A stretch of 64,000 nucleotides of DNA. Origin: JACQFK01 sp035644495. Its GTDB lineage: Bacteria; Planctomycetota; MHYJ01; JACPRB01. The stretch is taken from NCBI GenBank assembly GCA_035644495.1, contig DASQOM010000120.1, positions 6,458 to 70,457 of the forward strand, written 5' to 3'. Made by a program: the position numbers and the translations under genes. The notes below the pieces were generated by a model that saw only the letters and a list, made by a program, of their open reading frames with translations, ran no database searches and was not told the origin of the DNA. Shown in pieces: positions 1 through 9,466 of this stretch. The first letter of the stretch is position 1. Each line of letters starts with the position of its first letter.

Positions 1-106
1 AGCTCAGCGTGATGACGATCAGGACCAGCAGGCAGACCTTGAGGAACGGCTGCGCCGACAGCTTGAGGAACTCGGCGCGGATCAGACGGTGCACGCGGAC
101 CATCAT
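1..106 (-). CDS. ABC-2 type transporter permease, N-terminal fragment
   Basis: The gene enters the window at its 5' end and runs off the left edge. Only about 35 residues are visible: a basic start (MMVRVHRLIRAEF), then a hydrophobic run (FLKVCLLVLIVIT) that looks like a first membrane helix. Its ATG (104-106) overlaps the TGA of the ABC ATPase gene as ATGA, so the two are translationally coupled. That position, directly after an ABC-2-type ATPase gene, is the main reason for calling it the membrane subunit. The family cannot be fixed from so short a fragment. Confidence 0.6.
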   Translation of the reverse strand, partial: MMVRVHRLIRAEFLKLSAQPFLKVCLLVLIVITLS

Positions 107-999
107 TGCGAGAGGAAATACTCCTCGAGCGTCTGCCGCGCCGGCGTGAGCTCGCTCACGGTCACGCCGTTGACGACCAAGTGCGCGTTGATCTCGCCGA
201 ACTTGGAGGCGTCGCAGATCACCCGCAGGCGCCCCTCCTCCTCCCGGACCTCGCGGATGCCGTCGCGGCCCCGCAGCAGAGCGACGGCCTTCGCCCGGGG
301 ATCGCAGACGATATGGAGCCCGTTCACCGTGCGGGCGATGATCGCGTCGAGCTTGTCCTGGACGATCATCTTTCCCTGCTTGATCATCCCGATGCGGGTG
401 CAGGTCAGCTCGACCTCGTGGAGCAGATGGCTGGAGATGACGAACGTGACCCCGTCCCGGCGGTTGAGCTCCTGGATCATCCCGCGGATATGGGTGATGC
501 CCTGCGGATCCAGGCCGTTCGTCGGCTCGTCGAGGAAGACCAGCCGGGGCTTCGCCAGCAGCGCCATCGCGATCCCGAGGCGCTGACGCATCCCCTGCGA
601 ATAGGTCCCCACGCGATCGTGCATCCGGGCCCCGAGGCCGACGTCGTCCAGCACCCCGGCGATGCGCGACACCGGCACATCCCCGCTGATCAGGCGCAGG
701 ATCTCGAGGTTCTGCACCGCGGACAGGTAGGGGTAATACGCGGGCAGCTCGACCAGGGCCCCCACCCGCTCCATGATGCCGATGAAGTCGTCACGCACAT
801 CCTCCCCGAACATCGTCACCCGGCCCGCGGTAGGCCGGATGAGGCGGAGCATCATGCGCATGGACGTGGTCTTGCCCGACCCGTTGGGCCCGAGAAAGCC
901 GTAGAGATCGCCTTCCTGCACGTCCAGGTTCAGATCCTGGACGGCCTTGAAGGCGCCGAAGTGCTTGGTAAGCCCTTCCGTCTGAAGGACGGCGACCAT
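103..999 (-). CDS. ABC transporter ATP-binding protein (ABC-2 / drug-export type)
   Basis: Cytoplasmic ATPase of an ABC exporter, 298 aa. Walker A GPNGSGKTT lies at about residues 37-45, the signature region reads YSQGMRQRLGIA, and Walker B is LVFLDEPTNGLDP, followed by the switch His in ISSHLLHEVE. The C-terminal ~80 residues after the ATPase core (from about LDAIIARTVNGL) match the extra domain common in bacitracin/CcmA/Nod-type ATPases. It couples by ATGA to the downstream permease fragment. The substrate cannot be inferred. The ATG is preceded by a promoter-like TTGACC-19-TAGACT only 7 nt away, with no SD, suggesting a leaderless message. Confidence 0.88.
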   Translation of the reverse strand: MVAVLQTEGLTKHFGAFKAVQDLNLDVQEGDLYGFLGPNGSGKTTSMRMMLRLIRPTAGRVTMFGEDVRDDFIGIMERVGALVELPAYYPYLSAVQNLEILRLISGDVPVSRIAGVLDDVGLGARMHDRVGTYSQGMRQRLGIAMALLAKPRLVFLDEPTNGLDPQGITHIRGMIQELNRRDGVTFVISSHLLHEVELTCTRIGMIKQGKMIVQDKLDAIIARTVNGLHIVCDPRAKAVALLRGRDGIREVREEEGRLRVICDASKFGEINAHLVVNGVTVSELTPARQTLEEYFLSQ

Positions 1000-1006
1000 G
1001 GGACAG

Positions 1007-1037
1007 AGTCTAGCAGAACGGGGCGGGAACGGGTCAA
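1007..1037 (-). promoter_or_regulatory. Promoter of the ABC-2 transporter genes (leaderless type)
   Basis: On the minus strand TTGACC (1032-1037) is followed after 19 nt by TAGACT (1007-1012). The ATG at 999 begins 7 nt after the -10 hexamer, so transcription would start at or next to the start codon. Seen by eye only; a start site has not been mapped. Confidence 0.5.
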
Positions 1038-1057
1038 TTCATCGGGGGGGGGGGAGG

Positions 1058-1534
1058 CTACGAGCGGGAGTCGGGCTGGAGGAGCTTGACGTATTCGCCG
1101 GCTTTCTTCTCCCAGACGTAGAGGAGCTGGAGGAGGCGCCATTCGCGCCACTTGGAGGCATGCTGGCGGGCCCACGATCGGGCGATTTCCTCGCGGCGTT
1201 CGGCGCAGACGGGCTGGCGCACCCGCTCGCCTTCATACCAGACTTCCTTCTGGATCTCGTAGCACTGGTCCTGGATATCCCGCCGGGCATTGCAGGTTCC
1301 GCGTTTCCGGAGCACCGCCCGGACGCAGTAATCCACCAGCTGATCGTTGGATATCTCGCCCCGCATGTAGCGGCGCCGCGCGATTTCGGTCCCCGATCCC
1401 CGCCCTTCCGACATCACCCGCCGGATCTCCTGGAGATTGTCCCGGATGAAGCGGTCGAGATCGGTTTCCAGATCCCGCAACTGCCCCTGCGACCAAAGCT
1501 CTTCGAGCGACTTCAGGACCCCACCCATAGCCAT
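1058..1534 (-). CDS. Conserved-looking protein of unknown function
   Basis: I do not recognise this family. The reading frame is open to 1591, but the first ~20 codons are A+T-rich and look like promoter DNA. In-frame ATGs at 1534 (MAMGGVLKSL) and 1528 (MGGVLKSL) are likelier starts and give about 157 aa. The product is basic and helical, with Trp near the end (SKWREWRLLQLLYVW) and four Cys (DYCVRAVLRKRGTC, QDQCYE, PVCAE). There is no signal peptide or membrane segment, so it is probably cytoplasmic. It sits between the prenyltransferase-repeat gene and the ABC genes on the same strand but with its own spacers. Confidence 0.6.
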   Translation of the reverse strand: MAMGGVLKSLEELWSQGQLRDLETDLDRFIRDNLQEIRRVMSEGRGSGTEIARRRYMRGEISNDQLVDYCVRAVLRKRGTCNARRDIQDQCYEIQKEVWYEGERVRQPVCAERREEIARSWARQHASKWREWRLLQLLYVWEKKAGEYVKLLQPDSRS

Positions 1535-1639
1535 TAATTTAGACGCCCAAGCCTGTGCAAATGTTCCCACCGCTAACGTACTGATCGTCATGTGGTTAGA
1601 ATATCTGAACCCCCATCTGTCAGCAGGCAGGGACAGCTA

Positions 1640-2707
1640 CTACTTTTGAAAGATCGGAAGGTACTCGCACGGCATCTGGAGGATGACGCAGGCCATCGCC
1701 GTCGCATACGTCGCGCCCACGTCGTCCAGCCACGAGCCGTCCGCCCTCTGATTGCGCAGAATCTCGTCGCGGACCGGAGGATAGTAATTCGCCCAGTGCT
1801 CGCCCCCCGCGAGGTACATCGCCTGGGAGGCGTAATAGTGCCCGTAGTAGTAGTGAAGCTTGTTGGGCACGAGGGAATGCTTGTAGTCCGGGAGCACCCG
1901 CAGCCCTTCGCGCACCTCCCGCGAGTCGTACATGCCCGCGCTGTACATCGCGACCACCCCGCAGGCCGTTAGCGCGAAGGACACCCGGGTGTCGTTCATG
2001 CCGTTGTCGTACGTCGCCGCCTGGTAGCTGAAGCCCCGCCGCGGCACCGCGCAGCGGATGATATAGCGCATCGCGCGCTGGATGGTGTCGAGGGGCACCG
2101 CGAGCCCCGCGTTCCGGGCGGCCCGGAGGGCCTGCACGGTCGACACGGTCACGGACAGGTCCGCGTCCACCGGAATCGGCTGATAGCGCCAGCCGCCCTC
2201 CCGGTTCTGGCTGTTCACGATCAGGTCCACCGCGCGCTTCAGCTTCGGCTTGATGTCCGCCTGACGGGTCATCCCGTAGATCTCGGCCAGGAACAGCGTC
2301 CCGAACGCGTGGCTGTACATCCTGGATCCGGCGTGCGTGACGTAACCGTCCTCGTCGCGGACCTTCGACAGCAGCCAGGCGACGCCGAGGGCGACGTTCT
2401 TGCCGTACTTGCCCCGGCCCGGCACGTTTCCGGCCGAGACGAGGGCCATGCAGGAGATGGCCGTCACGTCGACCGATTCGTTCTCCTCGCCGAAGTACTC
2501 CTCATAAAGCTTGTATCCGACGCGGTTGGTCCAGGAGCCGTTGGCGTTCTGGCGGGAGGCGATCCAGGACAGGGCACGATCGACGGCTTCGCGGGCGTTC
2601 GGATTGAATTCGCCGCGGGCGACCTCTCCGGGCCGGTCCTGCTGCGCGCCCGACGGAAGCGCCAGGACGGCGAGGACGCCCGTCGCGACCAGGAGGGCTT
2701 TCTTCAC
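1640..2707 (-). CDS. Exported prenyltransferase/squalene-oxidase-repeat protein
   Basis: 355 aa with a signal peptide (MKKALLVATGVLAVLALPSGA). It contains several alpha/alpha-toroid repeats of the squalene-cyclase/prenyltransferase type, recognisable by AVDRALSWIASRQNANGSW, AVDLIVNSQNREGGWRY and DEILRNQRADGSW. The acidic DXDD catalytic motif of true squalene-hopene cyclases is not evident, so a structural or binding role is more likely than cyclisation. It is the last gene of the MoxR operon and its ATG overlaps the end of the giant PQQ-like gene by 4 nt (ATGA). In planctomycete genomes such proteins commonly accompany MoxR/BatA clusters; their function is unknown. Confidence 0.8.
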   Translation of the reverse strand: MKKALLVATGVLAVLALPSGAQQDRPGEVARGEFNPNAREAVDRALSWIASRQNANGSWTNRVGYKLYEEYFGEENESVDVTAISCMALVSAGNVPGRGKYGKNVALGVAWLLSKVRDEDGYVTHAGSRMYSHAFGTLFLAEIYGMTRQADIKPKLKRAVDLIVNSQNREGGWRYQPIPVDADLSVTVSTVQALRAARNAGLAVPLDTIQRAMRYIIRCAVPRRGFSYQAATYDNGMNDTRVSFALTACGVVAMYSAGMYDSREVREGLRVLPDYKHSLVPNKLHYYYGHYYASQAMYLAGGEHWANYYPPVRDEILRNQRADGSWLDDVGATYATAMACVILQMPCEYLPIFQK

Positions 2708-5700
2708 CGCTGCACTTCCACCCTATTCTTTACACTGGTGATCAGCCGGTCGTGAGCAACCCCCAGGAAGCCGGGCGGCCGCTCATAGACGAACTCACTC
2801 TTCTTATTGTGCACGACCTGGCCCTTTTTATCAAGCAGCCAGACCTGCGTCGCGTACTTCACGTTCTTCGCATCCTCCAGGAACGCTCCCACCATCACGT
2901 GGTCGCGGGTGAGCGTCGGTGGCAGCAGCGTCGCGTCGACGCCCCCCAGCGGCGACGTCCACGTCACCGACAGGTCCGCCAGCGACACCCCGCGGACGCT
3001 CACCGTCTTGTCCGGCTCGCGCGAGACCACCACCGCCTGGTCGCCGTCGACCATCAGGAACAGCGCGTTGCCCAGGTCCGCGGGCTCCTTCTGCTTGACG
3101 ATCTTCCCCGTCCGGAGATTGATGATCTCCAGGAAGAGCCGTTCGTCGGGGTCGGACGCGGGCCGCCGGGTGCCCAGGAACACCAGGCCTTCCGAAGTGG
3201 CCTCGAGACCGCGCGTCGAGATCCGGTACCGCAGCTGCCGCCAGCGCAGCTTGCCCGACGGGAGGTCGTAGGCCTCCAGGAAGCGCTGTTCCGAGTGGAG
3301 GACGAGGACGTCGTCGCCCACGTAGACCAGCTGGGCGGTGGCGCCATCCGTATAAGGCGCCTGGCCGATGAGCCGCCGTCCGGTCTCGACCTCGAACAGC
3401 AGGATGCGGTTGGGATTGAGGGTGGTGAACACGGCCGCCTCGCCGGTGGGCTGGATGCGGGAGGAGGCGACGCCTTCGAAGCTCTGGGCCCAGGCGATCG
3501 TGCCGCGGGCGCCCTCCAGGGCCGAGATCCGCGACTCGCCTTCGTCGGTGATGAAGAGGAGGAGGGGTCCCGAGAGGGCGAACCCGCGCATCCGGGAGGG
3601 CGAGCGGTAGGTCCACTCGGGAATGCCGCTGCGGGGGTCGAGTCGCGTCACGGTCCGGTCGTCCGCCACCAGGAGGGAGTTCTCCAGGAACGACGCGAAC
3701 CGGGCCGGCGCGTCGAGCGGCAGTTTCCAGGCCTCGCGTCCCCCGGTCCCTTCCCGGAATTTCTCGATCGCCGCGACGGCCGCCGAGGAGTGCCCCGCGT
3801 AGTGCATGAGGAGCATGTCCTTCAGGCCCGCCGGCGGGGTGCCGGCGACGCGCAAGGGAATGCCTTCCGGAAACTTCGGCTCCGTATAGTCGAGCCACGG
3901 CGTCAGGGGCGGCGTCAGCGTGGACACGGGGATCCCGCCGGGCGTCTTTGCATAAAGCTCGGTTTTGAGCCGGCGCTCGGCGAACTCGCGGGCCGTGATT
4001 TTCCCGCCCGCGTCCTCGATGTCCGCGTCCGGGAAGAGGCGGATCATTCGGCGCAGGTAGGTCCCCGCGCTCGCGGTATGGCCCTTCTTCTCCAGCGCGC
4101 GCACGAGCCGCGCGTGGGCCTCGGGGACGCGGGAGGATTCGGCGCACTCGCGAAGGAACTGGCGGAGCGCCGCGATCTGATCGTCCAGCCGGTCGAGCTG
4201 GGCGTGGGCCGAGGCCGCCTCGAACAGCGCCTCCTCCCCCGAGCGACTGTTCGGATACTGGCGGAACACCCTCAGCATGGCGTCCGCCGTCTTCGCCCGC
4301 CGGGCCTCGTCCAGCAGCGCCGCCGCCGCCTTCTCATAGGGGGCGTACGCTTCGCGGCCGACCGCCGCCAGGATCGCGCCGATCGCGTTCCGGGCCAGCT
4401 CGAAGACCCGCCCGCCCTCGACGGACTCCTCCCCGTGCTCCAGCAGCAGCCGCTGGTATTCCCCGACGGCCTCCCCGTCCTCCCGCCGCGCCAGCCGGAC
4501 GCGGGCCAGCTGGACGGACGCCTCGACGTGCGCGGAGAGATCGGCGGCGCAGGAGCGGGCCTCCGCGAAGTGCTCGGCGGCGCTCGCCGAACGCCCCGCC
4601 TCGAGCTCCGACCGTCCCGCCTCCATCGACACTGCGAAAAGCCGCTTTCGGGCCGCACGCTGGAGGGACTCGTCCTCCGGTCGCGACGACTTCGCCGTGC
4701 GGGCGACCGTCCGCTGCAGCAGCTCGGCCGCATGCGAGGCGTCGCCGGACTGGAGGTAGCGCAGCGCCCCGCGGTAGAGCACCGCCGGATCGTCCGGATG
4801 CTTCTCGAGCGCCTCCAAAATCGTCCGCTCCTGGTCGTGGCGGTCGAAGAAGACCTGGATCGCATCCTGGGTCGCGAGCACCACCGCGCCGTCGACGATG
4901 ATCAGGTTGCCGCCGTCGGACACGCCCGGCCAGCGCCGGGCCAGAGACTCGTCCCAGGTCCCGTCCCAGTTGAGCCGGCGGAGCTTGTCCTGGCCGGGGA
5001 CATAGATGCCGTCCGGAGCGATCACCCCGCGGCCGCTGCCGCGGAGCTCGTCGGCCATCGGAGGCGACGCCTGGCGCCCCGTCAGGAGCTCCCGGAGCTC
5101 GACCCGCTCGCCGCCCAGGACCAGCGTCCCGTCCTTGACGCCGTAGATCGTCCGGAGGTCCTGGCCGCGGGGGGCGTCCCAGCGCAGCTGCCCCGTCTGC
5201 GCGTCGAAGGCATAGAGCATCGGCGAGTCCGTGGGCGTGACCACCACCGTCCCGCGGGCCACGACCGGCGGGGAGTTCACCCATTCGAGGCGGTTCTTCT
5301 GGACGTAGACGCTGCGCGTCGGCATCACCGGCTGCTGGCGGTACTGCTGCGCCCAGCGGATCCGGCCCGTCTTCCGGTCCAGCGCGGCGATCGCCCCGTG
5401 GTTCGTGCAGTAATAGACGGTGTCCTCGCCGATCGACACCGGCGACCCGAGCGATTCCCGGGTGGAGTTTCCGAAGAGGTTGATCTCCGTGCCGCCGGAG
5501 GCCACGTAAGTCGACCACACGATCCGCCCCGTGACCGCGTCGATGCAGAGGACATAATGCTGGAAGGGATCGGTGGAGAGCTTCTGCTTCACCGCGCCGA
5601 CGTAAAGCCGGCCCCCGTCGGCGACGGGCGCCGTCGCGAAGCTGGCATTCTCCTCCAGGGCCTCGGCCCCGAACTTCCCGCCGACCTTCCACAGCAGCTT

Positions 5701-6915
5701 CCCGGTGTAGGCGTCGAAGGAGTAGAGGCCGCGGCGGGGGAACGGGAATTTGACGCGGACGTAGCCGAGCTGGTTCTCCTCGCCGCCGACGGAGGAGATG
5801 AGGTTCGCGTAGACGCGTCCGTCGTGGACCATGGGGGCGAAGATGACGCGGTTGTCGAACATCACCTCGCCCGACGGCGTGGGCACGCGGAACTGCCAGA
5901 GCTTCTCCGCCTGCTTCGCGTAGAAGTTGTAGGCGGTCAGGACGATCCCGTTATGGACATAAAGGATTCCGTCCGACACCGCCGGGAACAACGGGCGGAA
6001 TTCCGCGCTGAGCTGGAGCGCGCTGCTCCGCCGGGCCAGCGGCTCGTCGCTGTTGCCGTCCAGGTTCGGCAGGCCGACCACGTCGGCCCAGGCCACCTTG
6101 GCCAGGTCGACTCCCGGTTCCGCCAGCCGGGTCCCCGAGGGTCCGCCGCCGATCGACTCCCAGGCGGGCAGGGCCAGCGGGGTCGCGGTGGACCGCTCCC
6201 GCACCTCGGACGAGAGAGCCGTCAGGTGCTTCGCGAGGGAGACCGGATTCTCCCCGACCTGGACCGTGGCGGCCGGTAGGTCGCGTTCCACCCGGCGGAT
6301 GAGGTCTTCGAGTTCCTTGCGCCGACCGTCGCAGGCCAGGGCGAGGCCGAGCCGGGCGATCGTCACCGACCGGTCGCCGCCGCCCTCCCGGTCCAGGAGC
6401 CGCCCCAGCGCTTCCGCCGCAGCGCCGCACTCGCCCGCGTCGAGCCGCAGGTTCGCGATAAGGGCGAGGGCGTCGTCCACGACGGAGCTGAACGGATACT
6501 GGTCGACCAGCCGCTCCAGCGCCTCGACGTCGCGGCTGCGCTTGGCGCCCTGGAACGCGTGCTCGGCGAGGGGGTCGGCGCGACGCCGGTAGGCGGCCTT
6601 GCCCTCTTCGGGCCAGGACGCCACTTGGCCGAGGATATAGTCCCGGATCCCGACCCAGCGGGTGCCTTCGACGGGGACCACGCAGGCGGGTCCGTTCCCG
6701 AGCGCCTCCTCGTAGATGCCCAGCGCCTCGACATAGCGGCCTGCCGCGGCCAGCGCCGAGGCATGGATCTCGAGCTCGCTCAGATCCGGATACTTGTTGG
6801 GGATGGCGGTGTTCTTCTGCTGGTAGCCGTCTTCCTGGACGCCGCGGACGGGGAGGCCCCCGGCGGCGCCCAGCAGCGTCCAGACCAGCCCGATCGTCGC
6901 GTACCGCTTGGCCAT
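2704..6915 (-). CDS. Giant exported TPR plus PQQ-like beta-propeller protein
   Basis: 1403 aa with a signal-like N terminus (residues 1-25). Residues ~50-250 are helical TPR-like repeats (LAAAGRYVEALGIYEEALG). Next comes a PQQ-binding-like (BamB-type) propeller with the blade signature AFDAQTGQLRWD and related repeats YSFDAYTGKLLWK and ALDRKTGRIRWA. A second helical repeat block (~680-950) follows, then a second propeller (LDPRSGIPEWTYR, YDLPSGKLRWRQ). No catalytic domain is evident, so a periplasmic scaffold or assembly role is likelier than dehydrogenase activity. It starts 1 nt after the stop of the VWA gene and overlaps the prenyltransferase-repeat gene, placing it in the MoxR operon. Confidence 0.82.
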   Translation of the reverse strand: MAKRYATIGLVWTLLGAAGGLPVRGVQEDGYQQKNTAIPNKYPDLSELEIHASALAAAGRYVEALGIYEEALGNGPACVVPVEGTRWVGIRDYILGQVASWPEEGKAAYRRRADPLAEHAFQGAKRSRDVEALERLVDQYPFSSVVDDALALIANLRLDAGECGAAAEALGRLLDREGGGDRSVTIARLGLALACDGRRKELEDLIRRVERDLPAATVQVGENPVSLAKHLTALSSEVRERSTATPLALPAWESIGGGPSGTRLAEPGVDLAKVAWADVVGLPNLDGNSDEPLARRSSALQLSAEFRPLFPAVSDGILYVHNGIVLTAYNFYAKQAEKLWQFRVPTPSGEVMFDNRVIFAPMVHDGRVYANLISSVGGEENQLGYVRVKFPFPRRGLYSFDAYTGKLLWKVGGKFGAEALEENASFATAPVADGGRLYVGAVKQKLSTDPFQHYVLCIDAVTGRIVWSTYVASGGTEINLFGNSTRESLGSPVSIGEDTVYYCTNHGAIAALDRKTGRIRWAQQYRQQPVMPTRSVYVQKNRLEWVNSPPVVARGTVVVTPTDSPMLYAFDAQTGQLRWDAPRGQDLRTIYGVKDGTLVLGGERVELRELLTGRQASPPMADELRGSGRGVIAPDGIYVPGQDKLRRLNWDGTWDESLARRWPGVSDGGNLIIVDGAVVLATQDAIQVFFDRHDQERTILEALEKHPDDPAVLYRGALRYLQSGDASHAAELLQRTVARTAKSSRPEDESLQRAARKRLFAVSMEAGRSELEAGRSASAAEHFAEARSCAADLSAHVEASVQLARVRLARREDGEAVGEYQRLLLEHGEESVEGGRVFELARNAIGAILAAVGREAYAPYEKAAAALLDEARRAKTADAMLRVFRQYPNSRSGEEALFEAASAHAQLDRLDDQIAALRQFLRECAESSRVPEAHARLVRALEKKGHTASAGTYLRRMIRLFPDADIEDAGGKITAREFAERRLKTELYAKTPGGIPVSTLTPPLTPWLDYTEPKFPEGIPLRVAGTPPAGLKDMLLMHYAGHSSAAVAAIEKFREGTGGREAWKLPLDAPARFASFLENSLLVADDRTVTRLDPRSGIPEWTYRSPSRMRGFALSGPLLLFITDEGESRISALEGARGTIAWAQSFEGVASSRIQPTGEAAVFTTLNPNRILLFEVETGRRLIGQAPYTDGATAQLVYVGDDVLVLHSEQRFLEAYDLPSGKLRWRQLRYRISTRGLEATSEGLVFLGTRRPASDPDERLFLEIINLRTGKIVKQKEPADLGNALFLMVDGDQAVVVSREPDKTVSVRGVSLADLSVTWTSPLGGVDATLLPPTLTRDHVMVGAFLEDAKNVKYATQVWLLDKKGQVVHNKKSEFVYERPPGFLGVAHDRLITSVKNRVEVQR

Positions 6916-6916
6916 T

Positions 6917-9466
6917 TTACAGCATGCGGAAAATCTTCCGCAGGATCCATTCCATCGTGATGATCGCCGCGAACACCAGATAGACCAGCGGGGAATCCCA
7001 CAGGTCGTCCTCCTTGGTCTCGCGCAGCATCACGTCGTTCTTCTGGATTTCCTCGTTCAGCCGCCCCACCTCGTCCACGGGGAAGTACTTGCCGCCCGCC
7101 GACTCGGCCGCGAGTTCCTTGAGCGTGGCCACGTCCAGGATCGGCTCGTCCTCCTCCCGGTCGGGGATGAACACGACGAACTTCGCCGACGCGCGGCTGG
7201 CCTCGTCCTCGTCGCCCGCCCAGATGCGGTACAGGCCCGTGTCGTCCGGCCGGTACTGGCCCTCGTAGCCGCCGTCGCGGGTCTTGTCCTTGAGCAGCGT
7301 GACCTTGATGCGCTCCAGCCCGGCCCGGCCGGCGGGCGGATCGACGAAGACTTCGATCGTCGGGTCGGTCCGCAGCTGGAACTTCTCGTCGTAGGCGGTG
7401 GCGAGGACCGTGACGGGCTCGCCGCGGGTGTAGCGTTCCCGGTCGACGCTCAGGCGGTAGCGCCGCGCGCCGAGCAGCTTGCCCTCGCGCGTCCAGTACA
7501 TCGCCTGCTGCCAGAACGGATAGAACCACGGATAGTCGCCGGCGACGTAGCGCCACAGCCAGGTCTCGTCCGTCGCGCTCCAGAAGACGCGGCCCCGGCC
7601 GACGTGCTGCGTGACGAAGAGCGGGGGCCGGCTCGATTCCGCCGCCATGCCGACGATCTCCACCAGCGGCGACGCGCCGGCCTTCAGCTTCTTGATCCGC
7701 GTGAACCAGCGCACGCCGGGCAGGCCCATCCGGGGGTTGGCCCGGGCCTCCCAGTGCTCCTGGTTCCGGTTGACGTCGCCCTTGAACTCCTTGAAGTTCG
7801 TGATCGGCGACGTCCGGCCGTCGGGGGTCAACTGGTAGCCGAAGGTCTGGGAGTAGACCTTTTCGTGCTCGTAGAGGTCGCGGTTCTCGTCGGCGACCAC
7901 CGGGAGCAGGTTTGCCAGCGGCGTGTTGGCCAGCATGCGCGGGTTGTTCGTCGCCCCGCTGATGAAGATGATGCCGCCGCCGAATTCGGACACGAAGGTC
8001 TCGATGTTCTTGGCGGCCTCGTTGCCGAGCTTGCCGGGGTCCACGTCGCCGAGAATGAGGACGTCGTATTCGAGGAGCGACTTGAGGTCCTTGGGGAACT
8101 CCTTGAGCGGCTCGCGGAAGAGCGGATCCTCGGACCGCGTATGCTCCTGCGGGAAATCGGTGTCCGCCGACGTGAGCAGGCAGTGGACGAGGATCTTCGG
8201 ATCGCGGACGAGGGAGTTCTTCAGGTAGCGGTACTCGAAGCGAGGCGGATGTTCGACGTAGAGGACCTTGATCTTGTCGTCCGCGACGCGCAGGCGGTGC
8301 GTGAGGTAGTTGTTGTGCGCGGTGTTCTCCTCCGGGCGCGGAGCGATCCGGAGGATCAGGAAGTAGTCGCCGGGGACCTTGGGCGAGTAGGAGAGCTTCT
8401 TCAGCTCCTTCTTGTTGCTTCCCAGCGGGATCTCCAGGTCCGTCTCCGTCTTGGACTCCTCGATCAGGCGGTCCAGTTCCTTCGGATCCTGGCCGGGCTC
8501 CTTGTCCTTCTCCTTGATCGGGTAGGCGTAGAGGTTCGCCTTCACCGTCTCGCCGTCGTATCCGAAGCTCGAGACCTTGAAGTTCAACTCGAAGAGGTCG
8601 TTCGCGAGGACCGCGTCGCGCGCCTCGAGCTCCTGCAGCGCGATGTCCTTCGGCGTGTGCGGGACGCCGGCCGCCACGGTGTAGATCGGGAGGTAACGCT
8701 GCTTCAGCTGCGAGGCGATCTCCTTCGTCGCCATCCCCGAGTTGTTCTTGCCGTCGGTGAAGATCACGACGCCCGCGACATACTGCCCCCGCAGCGAGTT
8801 CAGCGCGGTCTTGATCGCGTCGCCGATCGCCGTCTCCGTGCCGATGCAGGTCTCCCGCTTGTAGTCCTCGAGCAGCTTCTCGCGGCTCTCGCGCGACATC
8901 GCCGAGCTCGAGAACGTGAAGTAGGCGACGTTGAGCTTGTTCTCGAGCTCCTCGAGGATCCGGAGCTTCGGGTTCTCGAGCACCTTCTTGACCACGTCCG
9001 CCCGGCTGAGCTGGCGGAGCTCGTTCTCCCCGGTGACGCCCGTGACCTTCGACACGGCCTCGCGCTCCTTGTCGGTCTGGAGCAGGTCGACCTTCTGCAT
9101 GGACCGGGATTCGTCGAGCAGGACGAGGATGAACGCCTTTCGTTTCTTGATGGTCTCGACCGTCAGCACGGGCCCCATCAGGAGCAGCAGCGTGAGCAGC
9201 AGGAGCGAGGCTCTCAGGACCGTGAGGAAGATCTTCGGACCCGTGCCCACGTCCTGCCGCTCGCGGCGGTACAGGAGGCCGATGACGGCCAGGATCGCGG
9301 GGATGAGGATCAGGAACAGCACCCAGGCGGGGGGCATGTGCTGCCAGGCGATGGACCAGTCGGCGTCCGGGGAGACGGAGACGCGGTCGATGCCCAGGAG
9401 TTTCCCCCAGAGATCGCCCTCCTTGACGGCTTCCTGGGCCAGGACGGCCGTGGCGGCGGCGATCAC
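6917..9466 (-). CDS. VWA / glutamine-amidotransferase-like membrane protein
   Basis: 849 aa with a GTG start that overlaps the preceding BatA-like stop as GTGA; the frame is open further upstream, but that part is antisense-like read-through inside the BatA-like gene. Two N-terminal membrane helices (about 48-66 and 80-100) precede a von Willebrand A domain whose MIDAS motif is DESRS, with a later TDGKN. Next is a class-I-GATase-like fold (VLYVEHPPRFEYRYLKNSL; DVLILGDVDPGKL; GGGIIFISGATNN). A C-terminal helix (SPLVYLVFAAIITMEWILRKIF) anchors the end. Such proteins are typical third or fourth members of MoxR-DUF58-BatA clusters; their client is not known. Confidence 0.85.
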   Translation of the reverse strand: MIAAATAVLAQEAVKEGDLWGKLLGIDRVSVSPDADWSIAWQHMPPAWVLFLILIPAILAVIGLLYRRERQDVGTGPKIFLTVLRASLLLLTLLLLMGPVLTVETIKKRKAFILVLLDESRSMQKVDLLQTDKEREAVSKVTGVTGENELRQLSRADVVKKVLENPKLRILEELENKLNVAYFTFSSSAMSRESREKLLEDYKRETCIGTETAIGDAIKTALNSLRGQYVAGVVIFTDGKNNSGMATKEIASQLKQRYLPIYTVAAGVPHTPKDIALQELEARDAVLANDLFELNFKVSSFGYDGETVKANLYAYPIKEKDKEPGQDPKELDRLIEESKTETDLEIPLGSNKKELKKLSYSPKVPGDYFLILRIAPRPEENTAHNNYLTHRLRVADDKIKVLYVEHPPRFEYRYLKNSLVRDPKILVHCLLTSADTDFPQEHTRSEDPLFREPLKEFPKDLKSLLEYDVLILGDVDPGKLGNEAAKNIETFVSEFGGGIIFISGATNNPRMLANTPLANLLPVVADENRDLYEHEKVYSQTFGYQLTPDGRTSPITNFKEFKGDVNRNQEHWEARANPRMGLPGVRWFTRIKKLKAGASPLVEIVGMAAESSRPPLFVTQHVGRGRVFWSATDETWLWRYVAGDYPWFYPFWQQAMYWTREGKLLGARRYRLSVDRERYTRGEPVTVLATAYDEKFQLRTDPTIEVFVDPPAGRAGLERIKVTLLKDKTRDGGYEGQYRPDDTGLYRIWAGDEDEASRASAKFVVFIPDREEDEPILDVATLKELAAESAGGKYFPVDEVGRLNEEIQKNDVMLRETKEDDLWDSPLVYLVFAAIITMEWILRKIFRML

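Noticed and set aside
2752..6279. 1175-codon open frame opposite the propeller gene (similar ones at 6908-9853, 31213-34149, 60270-62870)
   Set aside because: Arg/Asp/Leu-rich translations without domains, exactly antisense to well-supported genes; an expected effect of high G+C codon usage.
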